DNA of 64,000 nucleotides. Origin: Gammaproteobacteria bacterium (GTDB lineage Bacteria > Pseudomonadota > Gammaproteobacteria > SZUA-229). Numbering within the stretch: the first letter of the stretch is position 1; every line of letters begins with the position of its first letter. Of this stretch, positions 21,310 through 29,557 are shown one piece after another. A program made the translations under genes and the position numbers. The stretch is taken from positions 57,043 through 121,042 of the forward strand of contig JAPHSS010000001.1 of the NCBI GenBank assembly GCA_026195255.1. The letters are read 5' to 3'. Under the pieces are notes generated by a model that saw nothing but the letters and a program-made list of their open reading frames with translations, had not been told where the DNA came from and searched no databases.

Positions 21310-22464
21310 TTAAATTGTAACCTTTTCACCAACACGGGTACCCGTCAGTCGATTTCGTAAAGTAACATCTGCACAATATGTACTACGTGCAAATCGATCT
21401 GTTTTTGTGCTTTGTGTATAACCGTTAGCACAGGCAAGGCTAATATTTTGTGTTTGATTGGTTTCAAAAACAGGCTGAGCTGAACGCATTATTAGACCCA
21501 CTCGCACACTTATAACTTCTGACCAGTCAGTTATATTATCTGCGGTGTCGTAGCGGTTTGCGACATTGCGATCTGTTGATGCGCCGTCAGAATAACCATA
21601 AAGTAACTGTATTTCTTCAACGCCTTCTATTAATCGTGTCGACACACCGTCTACATCCTGATAAAGCGTAGGCACACCGTTCGTATCACCTAAAGGATGC
21701 TGGCCGACAAAATAAGTAACAACCGCTGCTCGACGAAACTCTCGCTCATTACCGTTTGCTACTGATTCTGAACGCGTACCTAACTGACCTGCCCAGTTGA
21801 TTGTTCCGGCACCAATTTCTGCGTTTGTGCTTACTACCTGAAATATTTTTGCACCCTTGCAGGAAGTCAGCATGCCATACTGGTTATTAATTAAACGTAC
21901 CTGACTGATACCTGTAAGATCCAGTTCAAAACCGCCATCAGTCACTGCGATATTGTATTCTGGTTTTACGTTATAAACCTCACCGTACCCCCCTGAAACC
22001 GTTAACACATCACTGTTATCGTTATTATCACCATTAGTAACAAACGGGAAAGTAGTTGAGAGCGCAGGTGATAATGACGTACCTAAAGACTGATAACCTA
22101 ATACTTCCTGACCTGGCCTAAAATCCGCGTAAGCAATAGTGGGATCAGCTAAATTCAGGCATACAGCACCAACACAACTGTTATCTAGTGTTGTAGAGCC
22201 ACCCGCTAATGCTTTTGCATTTTTACAACCCATTGCACCAGCGGAACGTAAAGATTGACTAATAAACTCAAAGGCAAATTTTGCATTTGTTTGCATTTCA
22301 AGTTTATTACTGGTTAACGCAAAACCTTTTCTATGTTGAATTTGCATTGTAATAGTGGCGGTTAAAATCGCCACGCCAAGCGCAAGCGCAACCAGAACTT
22401 CTAATAAAGTAAAACCCGATTGTTTTTTTAATTTCGCATTACAATTTATATAAGTTTTATTCAT
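21310..22464 (-). CDS. pilW: Minor pilin PilW
   Basis: A 384-residue PilW-type minor pilin: leader ending KKQSG, then FTLLEVLVALALGVAILTATI, followed by a large globular domain with QMQHRKGF-like and QTNAKFAFEFISQSLRSAGAMGC segments typical of PilW. Length fits (P. aeruginosa PilW is of the same class). It overlaps pilV by 4 bp (ATGA), so the two are translationally coupled. Confidence 0.87.
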   Translation of the reverse strand: MNKTYINCNAKLKKQSGFTLLEVLVALALGVAILTATITMQIQHRKGFALTSNKLEMQTNAKFAFEFISQSLRSAGAMGCKNAKALAGGSTTLDNSCVGAVCLNLADPTIAYADFRPGQEVLGYQSLGTSLSPALSTTFPFVTNGDNNDNSDVLTVSGGYGEVYNVKPEYNIAVTDGGFELDLTGISQVRLINNQYGMLTSCKGAKIFQVVSTNAEIGAGTINWAGQLGTRSESVANGNEREFRRAAVVTYFVGQHPLGDTNGVPTLYQDVDGVSTRLIEGVEEIQLLYGYSDGASTDRNVANRYDTADNITDWSEVISVRVGLIMRSAQPVFETNQTQNISLACANGYTQSTKTDRFARSTYCADVTLRNRLTGTRVGEKVTI

Positions 22465-22973
22465 GGCTGAAAAATCATCTCATATGTTTGGGTTTGAACA
22501 GATCCCGTATCGGTGCCCGTTCGCTGATTGCTGGTCCAGTTAACGGTAAGGGTGTAAGTTGGATCTGTTGTATCAGTGCCTGCTACTAAAACATCAACTG
22601 AGCCTGTAGGTGCCGAGTTACTCGGTAACAGATCAGTAAGCTCGGTCCCCCAGATATATAAATGATAATCAGCAACACCAGCTGAATTACACAGCGTAGA
22701 GGAACAATCAACAGCTGCTGTCGTAGATGTCCCTCCATCATAATCACCAGCAAGCACACCTGTGATATTGCCACGCATACGTTCTGCCATATTCATTGCG
22801 GTTTGTGCCGCTACAGCTTCATAGTTAGTTCTATCAGCTTCTTGCATTCCGCGTAACATCATGGCCGTAGAGCCAAGCATTCCAACCGATAAGACAAACG
22901 CCGCTATCATAACTTCCATCAAGGTAAAACCTTGCTGTTTATTTTTTGAGCCTATTTTTTGATATGCTAGCAT
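22461..22973 (-). CDS. pilV: Minor pilin PilV
   Basis: A 170-residue type IV minor pilin. The leader ends KNKQQG and is followed by FTLMEVMIAAFVLSVGMLG, with Glu at position 5; NYEAVAAQTAMNMAERMRGN is the PilV-type continuation. Two cysteines lie close together (DCSSTLCNS). It overlaps both neighbours (4 bp with pilW, 7 bp with the FimU gene), a tightly coupled operon. Confidence 0.86.
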   Translation of the reverse strand: MLAYQKIGSKNKQQGFTLMEVMIAAFVLSVGMLGSTAMMLRGMQEADRTNYEAVAAQTAMNMAERMRGNITGVLAGDYDGGTSTTAAVDCSSTLCNSAGVADYHLYIWGTELTDLLPSNSAPTGSVDVLVAGTDTTDPTYTLTVNWTSNQRTGTDTGSVQTQTYEMIFQP

Positions 22974-23539
22974 CTTGTAACCAGATTTTTTGTTAATTGA
23001 GGGCCACCAGCAATGCTGGCTCTAATTTCACGTCGCGGGTACCCAGCGGTTGCGCCATAACCACTACATATGTCAAAACCCGCTTCAGCACCGGCGGTTA
23101 TCCAGCCGGTGTAACTATAGGTAACATCTTGATTAAACGCCGGATTAGATGGTGTGATAGATAATTTAGTTGTAGCATCCATTTCATGAGCCCATAAAAG
23201 CTCACCCAGAGATTCCTGTATATTTCCATTACCATCCAGGTCTATTCCAACGATCCAGCCTTTAGCCCAGTCACCATCCGTTTGACTACATGTTGCCGCC
23301 CCAGCATTCCCGATATTTACACTGCTGCATACAATCGCATTTTTGCCCCTGGCGACTGCTTCGCTCCTGGCTAGTTTCATTGACATTCGCAGGGAGTTTG
23401 CTGTATCCACCAGCTCATTACTAACTACCATCGCTCTAAACGAGGGAATGCCGATTGCCGAGACAACTCCGACTATTGCAAGCAAAATCATCAGTTCGAC
23501 TAAGGTAAATCCAGATTGTTTATTTTTATTCATGATCAT
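22967..23539 (-). CDS. fimU: GspH/FimT-family minor pilin (FimU)
   Basis: A 190-residue pseudopilin heading the minor pilin operon. MNKNKQSG is followed by FTLVELMILLAIVGVVSAIGIPSF; SLRMSMKLARSEAVARGKN is the GspH/FimT signature. P. aeruginosa carries both fimT and fimU here; only one gene is present in this genome region, so the FimU name is positional. The start is ATG 23539 or 23533. No AlgR-type operator was recognised upstream. Confidence 0.8.
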   Translation of the reverse strand: MIMNKNKQSGFTLVELMILLAIVGVVSAIGIPSFRAMVVSNELVDTANSLRMSMKLARSEAVARGKNAIVCSSVNIGNAGAATCSQTDGDWAKGWIVGIDLDGNGNIQESLGELLWAHEMDATTKLSITPSNPAFNQDVTYSYTGWITAGAEAGFDICSGYGATAGYPRREIRASIAGGPQLTKNLVTRC

Positions 23540-23734
23540 ATTTAAGACTATCTCAACTTGCTTGTCATGGAGTTAGTGATGGAGTAAGAGTTATGCCTGA
23601 TAAGCGGTGAATCTTTCGTTAAAACATTAATCTACGTCAGCTTTTGTCAGCTCAACAGATAAAAACCTGAGTATTTTTAGACTTAAGTCAGCACATTAAG
23701 TTATGACAATCATTATGCTTAAAATTATACGTAA

Positions 23735-24778
23735 TTAAGCGATCATTATGTCAGCTATTCGAAATGCACTACCTAAACCCAGAATAACGCCATTTCTATA
23801 ATGCCCCGCATTGATATACAAACCCTCTATTTCATGGTGCGAACCAATATAAGGCACACCCTGTGGACTACCAGGTCTTAACCCGGCCCAATGGTGCTCT
23901 ATTTGCAAGTCTGCCAGTGCTGGAAAAATCGAAATGGCACTTTCCAGTAGATCCTCTTTCATCGACTGGCTCGTGGCTTTACTAAAACCACTATGTTCTA
24001 TCGAGCTACCACAAAGAATGCGCCCATCTCTTCTTGGAATTAAATACCGGTTTTCAGACAGAATTATAGTCTTCAGCAAGTCAGGGTTGCCTTTGAATAA
24101 AATCATCTGGCCTTTAACGGGTTTAATTTCAGGAGCATGCTCAAATTCTTTAAGTATTTCACCGCTCCACGCCCCCCCGGCAATTAACACTTTATCAGCA
24201 TGAAGTGTTTTACCATCTACTTCAACACCGCTGACTCTGCCATTTACAACATTTAGTCGCCGCACCTCTGCATTTTCTTTATACGGGACACCTAATGCAT
24301 TCAGACTGCCTTTAACGGCTTTAACCAACTTCGGATTACGCATTTGCGCGATATCAGGCATCCAGTAACCCTGCTTAAACTCTTCATGTAGGCCTGGCAA
24401 AATAGCCTGCATTTCAGTTGCATCGTTAATTATCGATAGATTCATTGACCATTTTTTTGACCAGTCGATAACCTGACTTCGTTGCTCACAGCCCAGAACC
24501 ATCATGCCACTACGCACATATTCCGGGTCTACACCGCTCTCAACATATAAAGTTTCTGCAACGTTTTCATATTGCTGATGACCAATGCTCGCAAGCTGAT
24601 TCACTTCATCTGGATATTGCCATGGATGTAATGGCGATAAAATACCACCACCCGCCCAGGAAGCTTCTTTACCCATCTCGCCTTTTTCTAAAATGAGAAC
24701 ATTCAGGCCCTTTTTTTTCAGCTCTCTTGCACTCAACATGCCGATGAGGCCGCCGCCAACAATAATACAATCAGTCAT
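23735..24778 (-). CDS. thiO: Glycine oxidase ThiO
   Basis: An FAD-dependent D-amino-acid-oxidase-family enzyme of 347 residues. The dinucleotide motif is IIVGGGLIGMLSAREL; WAGGGILSP and the C-terminal HYRNGVILG fit ThiO. It oxidises glycine to dehydroglycine for thiazole synthesis in aerobes, which matches thiS and thiG 1.4-2.2 kb away on the other strand. It is transcribed away from them, separated by an unrelated gene. Confidence 0.88.
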   Translation of the reverse strand: MTDCIIVGGGLIGMLSARELKKKGLNVLILEKGEMGKEASWAGGGILSPLHPWQYPDEVNQLASIGHQQYENVAETLYVESGVDPEYVRSGMMVLGCEQRSQVIDWSKKWSMNLSIINDATEMQAILPGLHEEFKQGYWMPDIAQMRNPKLVKAVKGSLNALGVPYKENAEVRRLNVVNGRVSGVEVDGKTLHADKVLIAGGAWSGEILKEFEHAPEIKPVKGQMILFKGNPDLLKTIILSENRYLIPRRDGRILCGSSIEHSGFSKATSQSMKEDLLESAISIFPALADLQIEHHWAGLRPGSPQGVPYIGSHHEIEGLYINAGHYRNGVILGLGSAFRIADIMIA

Positions 24779-24854
24779 ATAATGTAATAACGCACGTTAG
24801 CGCAACCTTAGAAACCATTTTAAATTTATCCTGCATTATAATTCACCAGGCCAA

Positions 24855-24888
24855 TAAAAAAAGGCCCGCACCAAAAGGTGCAGGCCTT
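24855..24888 (-). terminator. Rho-independent terminator
   Basis: Hairpin AAGGCC-c-GCACC with GGTGC-a-GGCCTT and an AAAA loop; on the minus strand it is followed by a run of eight T. It ends transcription of the gene at 24907-25929 before thiO. Confidence 0.8.
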
Positions 24889-24906
24889 AATCGGGAAATA
24901 CTTAAT

Positions 24907-25929
24907 TTATTTGCCGCAGGTATTGTTCACTCCAGCCGGCGCCTGTTCCAGATATTTTTCGCAATAACAGGGGCTTCGATTCTTTGCCCAGTGACGCTGG
25001 CACCTTGAAATCCACAATTGGGTTTGCTTTGCATCCCATTCGACTTCCCGTTTATTATCTTCGACTGACTTTTCTCTAGCCAGTTTCTCATCGCGAGCCG
25101 ATTTTAATTCCGCTGCCATTTTTTTTCTTTCATGCTCTACTCTCGCAGAAATTTTAGTCTCAGCATTAGATTTTTTAAGCTCATCTTCACATGGGTAAGC
25201 CATCGCAGGCACTGCCGATTTAAAGTCAGCCGGGGGTCTGGCGTAACACATCTTAACGGGTTTAGGCTTAGGCCTGGGTTTAGGCTTTACCACTGCTACT
25301 GGTTTTGGCGGCACTTTGACAACCGGTTTTTTAACCACAGGCACCACAACAGGTTTATTTATTTTAGCTATGATTGGCGCATACCCTGACATGGTATAAG
25401 TCAGCTTAACCGGCCTGCCATATGGCTCAATGGTAAATTCAAGTTTTTCGCTTTTCTTTAAAAGATTACGCGTTTCATCATCCAGGGTAATTATAAAATC
25501 TCCGCCACCTCCCGCATTTATACAGACATCATTTGCGACGACTGCATTTTGCTTTAATTTCTTACTGGGGTTTTGCTGGTTTTCCAGACACCAGCTAAAA
25601 ATGGGTAATCGACGACCATCAACTAATACATCACTAATCGTCAGGCTATCTAATGGGCGAGTATTTTCCAGCTCGCCGCTTGGGTCATTTTTACCCAGAC
25701 GAAGCATCAGTCGATATTTATCAATATTTAAATGATAATAATTTGTATCAGAACCATCACGAACCGAACCAGATTTTATTGCGGTATTGTTATGTTCATA
25801 CCAGGATACATTTGAGCTAAAAGTATAATTTTTAGTTTTCTTAAATGGGTTAATGCCCGCAGACCCTGTATTAGACATAATTAACAAAAGAACAGGAACA
25901 GCAATGAGTTTATTTATTACACCACGCAC
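24907..25929 (-). CDS. Secreted protein with Pro/Lys linker and coiled coil, unknown function
   Basis: A 340-residue protein I do not recognise. A signal peptide covers about 1-24 (ending SNTGSAG). Residues about 30-185 look like a beta-rich domain with two cysteines; then a rigid repeat linker rich in PVV, KPVVK and PKPRPKPKP (about 193-228), like TonB-type periplasm-spanning linkers. A charged, probably coiled-coil segment (about 250-305) follows, and the C-terminus has five cysteines including CYC. It stands alone between thiO and thiS with its own terminator. Confidence 0.7.
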   Translation of the reverse strand: MRGVINKLIAVPVLLLIMSNTGSAGINPFKKTKNYTFSSNVSWYEHNNTAIKSGSVRDGSDTNYYHLNIDKYRLMLRLGKNDPSGELENTRPLDSLTISDVLVDGRRLPIFSWCLENQQNPSKKLKQNAVVANDVCINAGGGGDFIITLDDETRNLLKKSEKLEFTIEPYGRPVKLTYTMSGYAPIIAKINKPVVVPVVKKPVVKVPPKPVAVVKPKPRPKPKPVKMCYARPPADFKSAVPAMAYPCEDELKKSNAETKISARVEHERKKMAAELKSARDEKLAREKSVEDNKREVEWDAKQTQLWISRCQRHWAKNRSPCYCEKYLEQAPAGVNNTCGK

Positions 25930-26168
25930 GCTTTAAGACCCCTTTAAGCTGAAATTATGACAAATTATTTGCATCGGACACCCTGATTTACAGAAGATAT
26001 TACAAAAATGTTTTAAAAGTTTTATGTAAGCTATGGTAATTACAATTGTTTTTCTCTTCAAGCCCGTATTTCTTTTTAATTTATAGATATAGCACAAGTT
26101 TCGAATATGTGAACCAAAAGCATGCTAAATCAGTGTAAAATCGACTTTTTAGTTAAATATTAAACGTA

Positions 26169-26369
26169 ATGAACATTATTCTTAATGGTATCGCAATACA
26201 ACTTGATGCTGGCACAAGCCTGAATCAGCTCATTGAAAAAGAAGGTTTAGCCGGTAAACGCCTTGCCGCAGAAGTAAACCATGAAATAATCAGCAAATCA
26301 GAACACGTTAATTTGATTCTTAATGATGGCGACAAAGTAGAAATAGTACACGCCATAGGCGGTGGGTGA
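26169..26369 (+). CDS. thiS: Sulfur carrier protein ThiS
   Basis: A 66-residue ubiquitin-fold sulfur carrier. The C-terminus ends AIGGG; ThiF adenylates and then thiocarboxylates the terminal Gly of the GG, though here a third Gly follows. NDGDKVEIVHAIGGG is typical. It should be directly followed by thiG, but 610 bp of repeat-rich DNA lies between them. No TPP riboswitch was recognised upstream. Confidence 0.92.
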   Translation: MNIILNGIAIQLDAGTSLNQLIEKEGLAGKRLAAEVNHEIISKSEHVNLILNDGDKVEIVHAIGGG

Positions 26370-26616
26370 GCAGTGACCGTTTGCACTCAATGTGCAAACG
26401 CAGCACTGCGAACGCCTCACAGGGATGTGAGGCCGGATACCAAAGGCAGGAAGCCGCCCCTTCTCTAAAAACCTGAGAAACGCCCTTACTAATGTATCAC
26501 TTTGTAACATCTCCCTCGGCACACTCCGCTGCTTTCTCATCACTAACTTGCATTTATGCATTCCCACGAGGACAGTGGGAATGAGATGAACGACAGATTG
26601 TCTTGAGCTGAAAGAG

Positions 26617-26680
26617 ATTGCACTGTTCAGGCACATCTCCAACGGGGAAAGGTCACTGCTCTTTAGTGCCCTGTCCCCTG
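26617..26680 (-). repeat. Palindromic repeat, family 1, copy A
   Basis: Read on the minus strand it runs CAGGGGACAGGG, a variable 14 bases, GACCTTTCCCCG, TTGGAGATGTGCC, TGAACAGT. Copy B (26748-26806) and copy C (34849-34910) share this order of blocks. Copies A and B face each other as an inverted pair, as REP elements often do. Confidence 0.6.
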
Positions 26681-26747
26681 TTGTGATGCCATCAAGAGTT
26701 TTACGGAGTCAGTTCGCTTCTCTGTCAGCTCCTGGTGGAACAGGTTT

Positions 26748-26806
26748 AGGGGACAGGGTGAAGCTCAGAGCGCCAAAAACGTCGACCTTTCCCCGATGGA
26801 GACGCT
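26748..26806 (+). repeat. Palindromic repeat, family 1, copy B
   Basis: AGGGGACAGGG, a variable middle, GACCTTTCCCCG and ATGGAGACGCTC. It matches copy A exactly in the first 11 bases and in the 12-base GACCTTTCCCCG block, on the opposite strand, 69 bp away. Confidence 0.58.
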
Positions 26807-26914
26807 CATTCGCTGGACACATTTTTCAATGTGAAATCACTCTAACAGTTTTATGCATTCGCTTATTCCCACCAAAAGCCGAGCAGGGTCGCCTATATCC
26901 CCGGCAAACCACAA

Positions 26915-26943
26915 TTTTAATAACCCATATAAAATGCTAAGAT
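26915..26943 (+). promoter_or_regulatory. Possible thiG promoter in the insert
   Basis: An extended -10, TG-c-TAAGAT (26935-26943), with a poor -35 TTTTAA (26915-26920), 37 bp before thiG. If real it would compensate for separation from the thiS promoter. Weak call. Confidence 0.25.
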
Positions 26944-26979
26944 AGCAAACCTTAAAAAACCAACCCGTAAATTAAAAAT

Positions 26980-27762
26980 ATGAGTGATAATCTCCTAACC
27001 ATTGCCGGCAAAACATACCAGTCACGTTTACTTGTAGGCTCTGGTAAATACAAAGACCTGACTGAAACCCGCGAGGCCACAGAGGCTAGCGGCGCAGAGA
27101 TCATCACCGTCGCGATACGCAGAACCAATATTGGACAAAATCCAGATGAAGAAAACTTGCTGGATGCGGTTCCACCTGAAAAATACACTATATTACCTAA
27201 TACTGCAGGCTGTTATACAGCAGAAGATGCGGTCAGAACCTGCCGTATGGCAAGGGAACTACTGGATGGTCACAACCTGGTTAAACTTGAAGTGCTTGGC
27301 GACCAGAAAACCCTTTACCCTGATACTGTAGCCACTCTTGAAGCTGCGAAAATACTCGTAAAAGACGGTTTTGATATTATGGTTTACACAAGCGATGATC
27401 CCATTATTGCTAAACAGCTTGAAGAAATAGGTTGTGCCGCAGTAATGCCTTTAGCTGCACCGATTGGTTCAGGCCTGGGTATTCGTAACCCATACAACAT
27501 ACTAACCATAATTGAAAATGCCAATGTGCCCATTTTAGTTGATGCGGGTGTAGGTACTGCTTCTGATGCGGCTATTGCGATGGAGCTGGGTTGTGATGGT
27601 ATTTTAATGAACACCGCTATAGCCGGTGCCAAAAACCCTGTGCTTATGGCATCTGCTATGAAAAAAGCTGTAGAAGCCGGGCGTGAAGCATTTTTAGCAG
27701 GGCGCATGCCTCGTAAACGTTTTGCTTCTGCATCATCACCTATAGACGGAACATTTTTTTAA
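26980..27762 (+). CDS. thiG: Thiazole synthase ThiG
   Basis: ThiG, 260 residues, a TIM-barrel enzyme that joins deoxyxylulose 5-phosphate, dehydroglycine and ThiS thiocarboxylate into the thiazole of thiamine. Conserved parts: [31 protein letters not shown] with the Schiff-base Lys, [22 protein letters not shown] and [15 protein letters not shown]. Start ATG 26980, 610 bp after thiS. Confidence 0.95.
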   Translation: MSDNLLTIAGKTYQSRLLVGSGKYKDLTETREATEASGAEIITVAIRRTNIGQNPDEENLLDAVPPEKYTILPNTAGCYTAEDAVRTCRMARELLDGHNLVKLEVLGDQKTLYPDTVATLEAAKILVKDGFDIMVYTSDDPIIAKQLEEIGCAAVMPLAAPIGSGLGIRNPYNILTIIENANVPILVDAGVGTASDAAIAMELGCDGILMNTAIAGAKNPVLMASAMKKAVEAGREAFLAGRMPRKRFASASSPIDGTFF

Positions 27763-27792
27763 GGTTTATAACTAATTAATTGATCCCTGCAT

Positions 27793-27802
27793 ACTAAATA
27801 CC
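27793..27802 (+). repeat. Third copy of ACTAAATACC
   Basis: Identical to the two 10-mers before the PilZ gene (7606, 7636); located 36 bp upstream of the trmB start. May be coincidence. Confidence 0.2.
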
Positions 27803-27837
27803 GTGATCTAATCGCCCTCTAATTATCTTGCAATGAC

Positions 27838-28527
27838 ATGAACAATATACCTTTACGAACCATCCGTAGCTTTGTTAAACGAGAAGGCCGTTTAACTACC
27901 AGCCAGTTAAATGCACTTGATTCTCAGTGGACAAAATTCGGCGTAGACTTCAGCAAGCAGCCCATTAATATAAACAGCCTTTTTAAACGCAATGCAGAAA
28001 CGATTCTTGAAATCGGCTTCGGCAATGGCGAGTCACTTTTTCAAATGGCTCATGAAAACCCGCATAAAAACTATTTTGGAATTGAAGTGCATCGCCCCGG
28101 GGTTGGTCGTTTATTAAACCTTGCACAAAATGCAAACTGTCAAAATATAAGAGTCTCGAATCATGATGCTGTTGAGGTTTTAGAAAAACAAATTGAAGAC
28201 AATAGCATTGATCGTTTACAGTTATTTTTTCCTGATCCCTGGCATAAACAAAAACACAAAAAACGCCGTATAGTACAGGATAAATTTATTACTGAAGTTG
28301 CTAGAGTTTTAAAACCAGAGGGTGTTTTTCACCTTGCCACAGACTGGAAAGATTACGCCAGACACATGCTTCGCACTTTAAATAACAGCGAGTTATTTAT
28401 TAATTTATCGAAAGATGAAACTTTTGTTCCGAAACCGGACGAACGCCCTACGACTAAGTTTGAAAAACGCGGTCATAAACTCGGACACGGGGTTTGGGAT
28501 TTATTATTTCAAAAAACACAGTCTTAA
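27838..28527 (+). CDS. trmB: tRNA (guanine-N7)-methyltransferase
   Basis: TrmB, 229 residues, makes m7G46 in tRNA with SAM. The SAM motif is EIGFGNGESLFQMA; the catalytic FFPDPWHKQKHKKRR and the C-terminal TKFEKRGHKLGHGVWDL are characteristic. It follows thiG by 75 bp, a common gammaproteobacterial order, and ends at a clear terminator. Confidence 0.95.
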   Translation: MNNIPLRTIRSFVKREGRLTTSQLNALDSQWTKFGVDFSKQPININSLFKRNAETILEIGFGNGESLFQMAHENPHKNYFGIEVHRPGVGRLLNLAQNANCQNIRVSNHDAVEVLEKQIEDNSIDRLQLFFPDPWHKQKHKKRRIVQDKFITEVARVLKPEGVFHLATDWKDYARHMLRTLNNSELFINLSKDETFVPKPDERPTTKFEKRGHKLGHGVWDLLFQKTQS

Positions 28528-28534
28528 TTAAATA

Positions 28535-28568
28535 AAAAAGCCCCAATCAATATGATATGGGGCTGTTT
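28535..28568. terminator. Bidirectional terminator after trmB
   Basis: Stem AGCCCCA (28539-28545) with TGGGGCT (28558-28564), with further pairing inside the loop, flanked by AAAAA on the left and GTTT on the right. It serves trmB and, on the minus strand, the PEP-CTERM gene. Confidence 0.75.
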
Positions 28569-28590
28569 AAGTGTGACTCACACGTAATGT

Positions 28591-29226
28591 TTAAACACGA
28601 CGTCGAGACACACCAACTAACCCAATTAAACCTGAGCCAAATAACCAAACTGCGGCAGGTACCGGAACTGCAGATATTGATTCTCGAACAAGATAGATAC
28701 CATTCCCATAAACACCTAAACCTTCATATCCATTCCAGTTATTAGTATTTTCGTCGCTAAATACTCTCGAATAACTAGAGTACTGATTTACACCCATTTG
28801 ACGCAAGATATTACTTTCATCCCTGTAGAAACCCAAGGTTGAATCTAAAGTATTAGAAACACTGCTACTACCAAATAAACTCGCAAATAGCTGAACGTCT
28901 TCCGTTTGGTCTGCATAAGAACCTGTCACATTACTATCCGAGTAATGTCTGAAGGCATTAGTATCTGTATAACCATCAAAGGCAACACTAAATAAACCCT
29001 CTATTTCTGAGTTCGTCGCATAACGCCATCCGGCATTACGACCCGGTGCCGCATCATAAGACTGATTTTGGGTTACGCTTAAATCCAACCAATCAAGGCC
29101 ACTTATTGAATCTGTAGTAAAACTACCATTATCAATAAGAGCCGCATTCGCAGATATAACTACACTCATTCCAGCTAGACCAGCACATACGCGACTAATA
29201 ACTTTTTTACTCATTTTATTTTCCAT
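28591..29226 (-). CDS. PEP-CTERM (VPxPA-type) exosortase-substrate protein
   Basis: A secreted protein of about 211 residues. The signal peptide (about residues 5-28, ending VISANA) is followed by a domain like those of other PEP-CTERM proteins (DNGSFTTDSISGLDWLDLSVT). The C-terminus is a clear sorting signal: VPVPAAVWLFGSGLIGLVG then SRRRV, a VPxPA motif, membrane helix and arginine cluster. Exosortase/archaeosortase would cleave it at the cell surface; no exosortase gene is in the window. Start uncertain: ATG 29226 or ATG 29214, the latter having GGA 7 bases before it. Confidence 0.8.
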   Translation of the reverse strand: MENKMSKKVISRVCAGLAGMSVVISANAALIDNGSFTTDSISGLDWLDLSVTQNQSYDAAPGRNAGWRYATNSEIEGLFSVAFDGYTDTNAFRHYSDSNVTGSYADQTEDVQLFASLFGSSSVSNTLDSTLGFYRDESNILRQMGVNQYSSYSRVFSDENTNNWNGYEGLGVYGNGIYLVRESISAVPVPAAVWLFGSGLIGLVGVSRRRV

Positions 29227-29241
29227 AATAAATATTATCAA

Positions 29242-29557
29242 TTTAGAATATTATTATACTTGATTGATAGATTGTTTCACATCACCCATAAGTATTAGAG
29301 ATTCATGTTTATCATTAATTTTTTACTTTTCATGATGTCAAAAATAGTACATAACTCGTAAGCAACTGATTTATCTCATGCTATTTATCGTGAAATAAAA
29401 TAATCTGAAAAACACATTCGAATATATGATGCAGAAATTCAGACGAGCTTTTGGTGGTTAGCGACTTTACAAACTGAATGAAGCCCAGAAAAAAGGCATT
29501 TCATTTATTGCCACCTCAAGACACCACAGCGGATTAACTAGTTATCTGTGTAAAACC
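29242..29557. other. Intergenic region, no gene seen
   Basis: About 316 AT-rich bases between the PEP-CTERM gene and nhaD. No convincing ORF, promoter or terminator; a weak GGTGG...CCACC pairing is the only structure noticed. Confidence 0.4.

Larger units (their letters stand above)
26370..26979. repeat. Repeat-rich insert between thiS and thiG
   Basis: No credible gene. It holds a series of perfect hairpins: CGTTTGCAC/GTGCAAACG (26378-26400), GCCTCACA/TGTGAGGC with GGGA loop (26414-26433), CATTCCCAC/GTGGGAATG (26559-26583), and the inverted pair CCCTGTCCCCT (26669-26679) / AGGGGACAGGG (26748-26758). Composition differs from the flanking genes. It looks like an accumulation of small palindromic elements or a decayed mobile element. 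Confidence 0.6.

Noticed and set aside
25132..25389. Antisense ORF inside the Pro/Lys-linker gene
   Set aside because: Aromatic/His/Arg-rich product results from reading the proline-lysine repeat backwards; shadow frame.
25930..26168. TPP riboswitch before thiS
   Set aside because: The conserved CUGAGA and UGAACCUGA-type segments are not found in the 239 bp upstream.
26298..26642. Open frames in the thiS-thiG insert (26298-26642 minus, 26683-26940 plus)
   Set aside because: Their translations are low-quality, run through hairpins and overlap thiS; no start signal. Treated as chance frames in repeat DNA.
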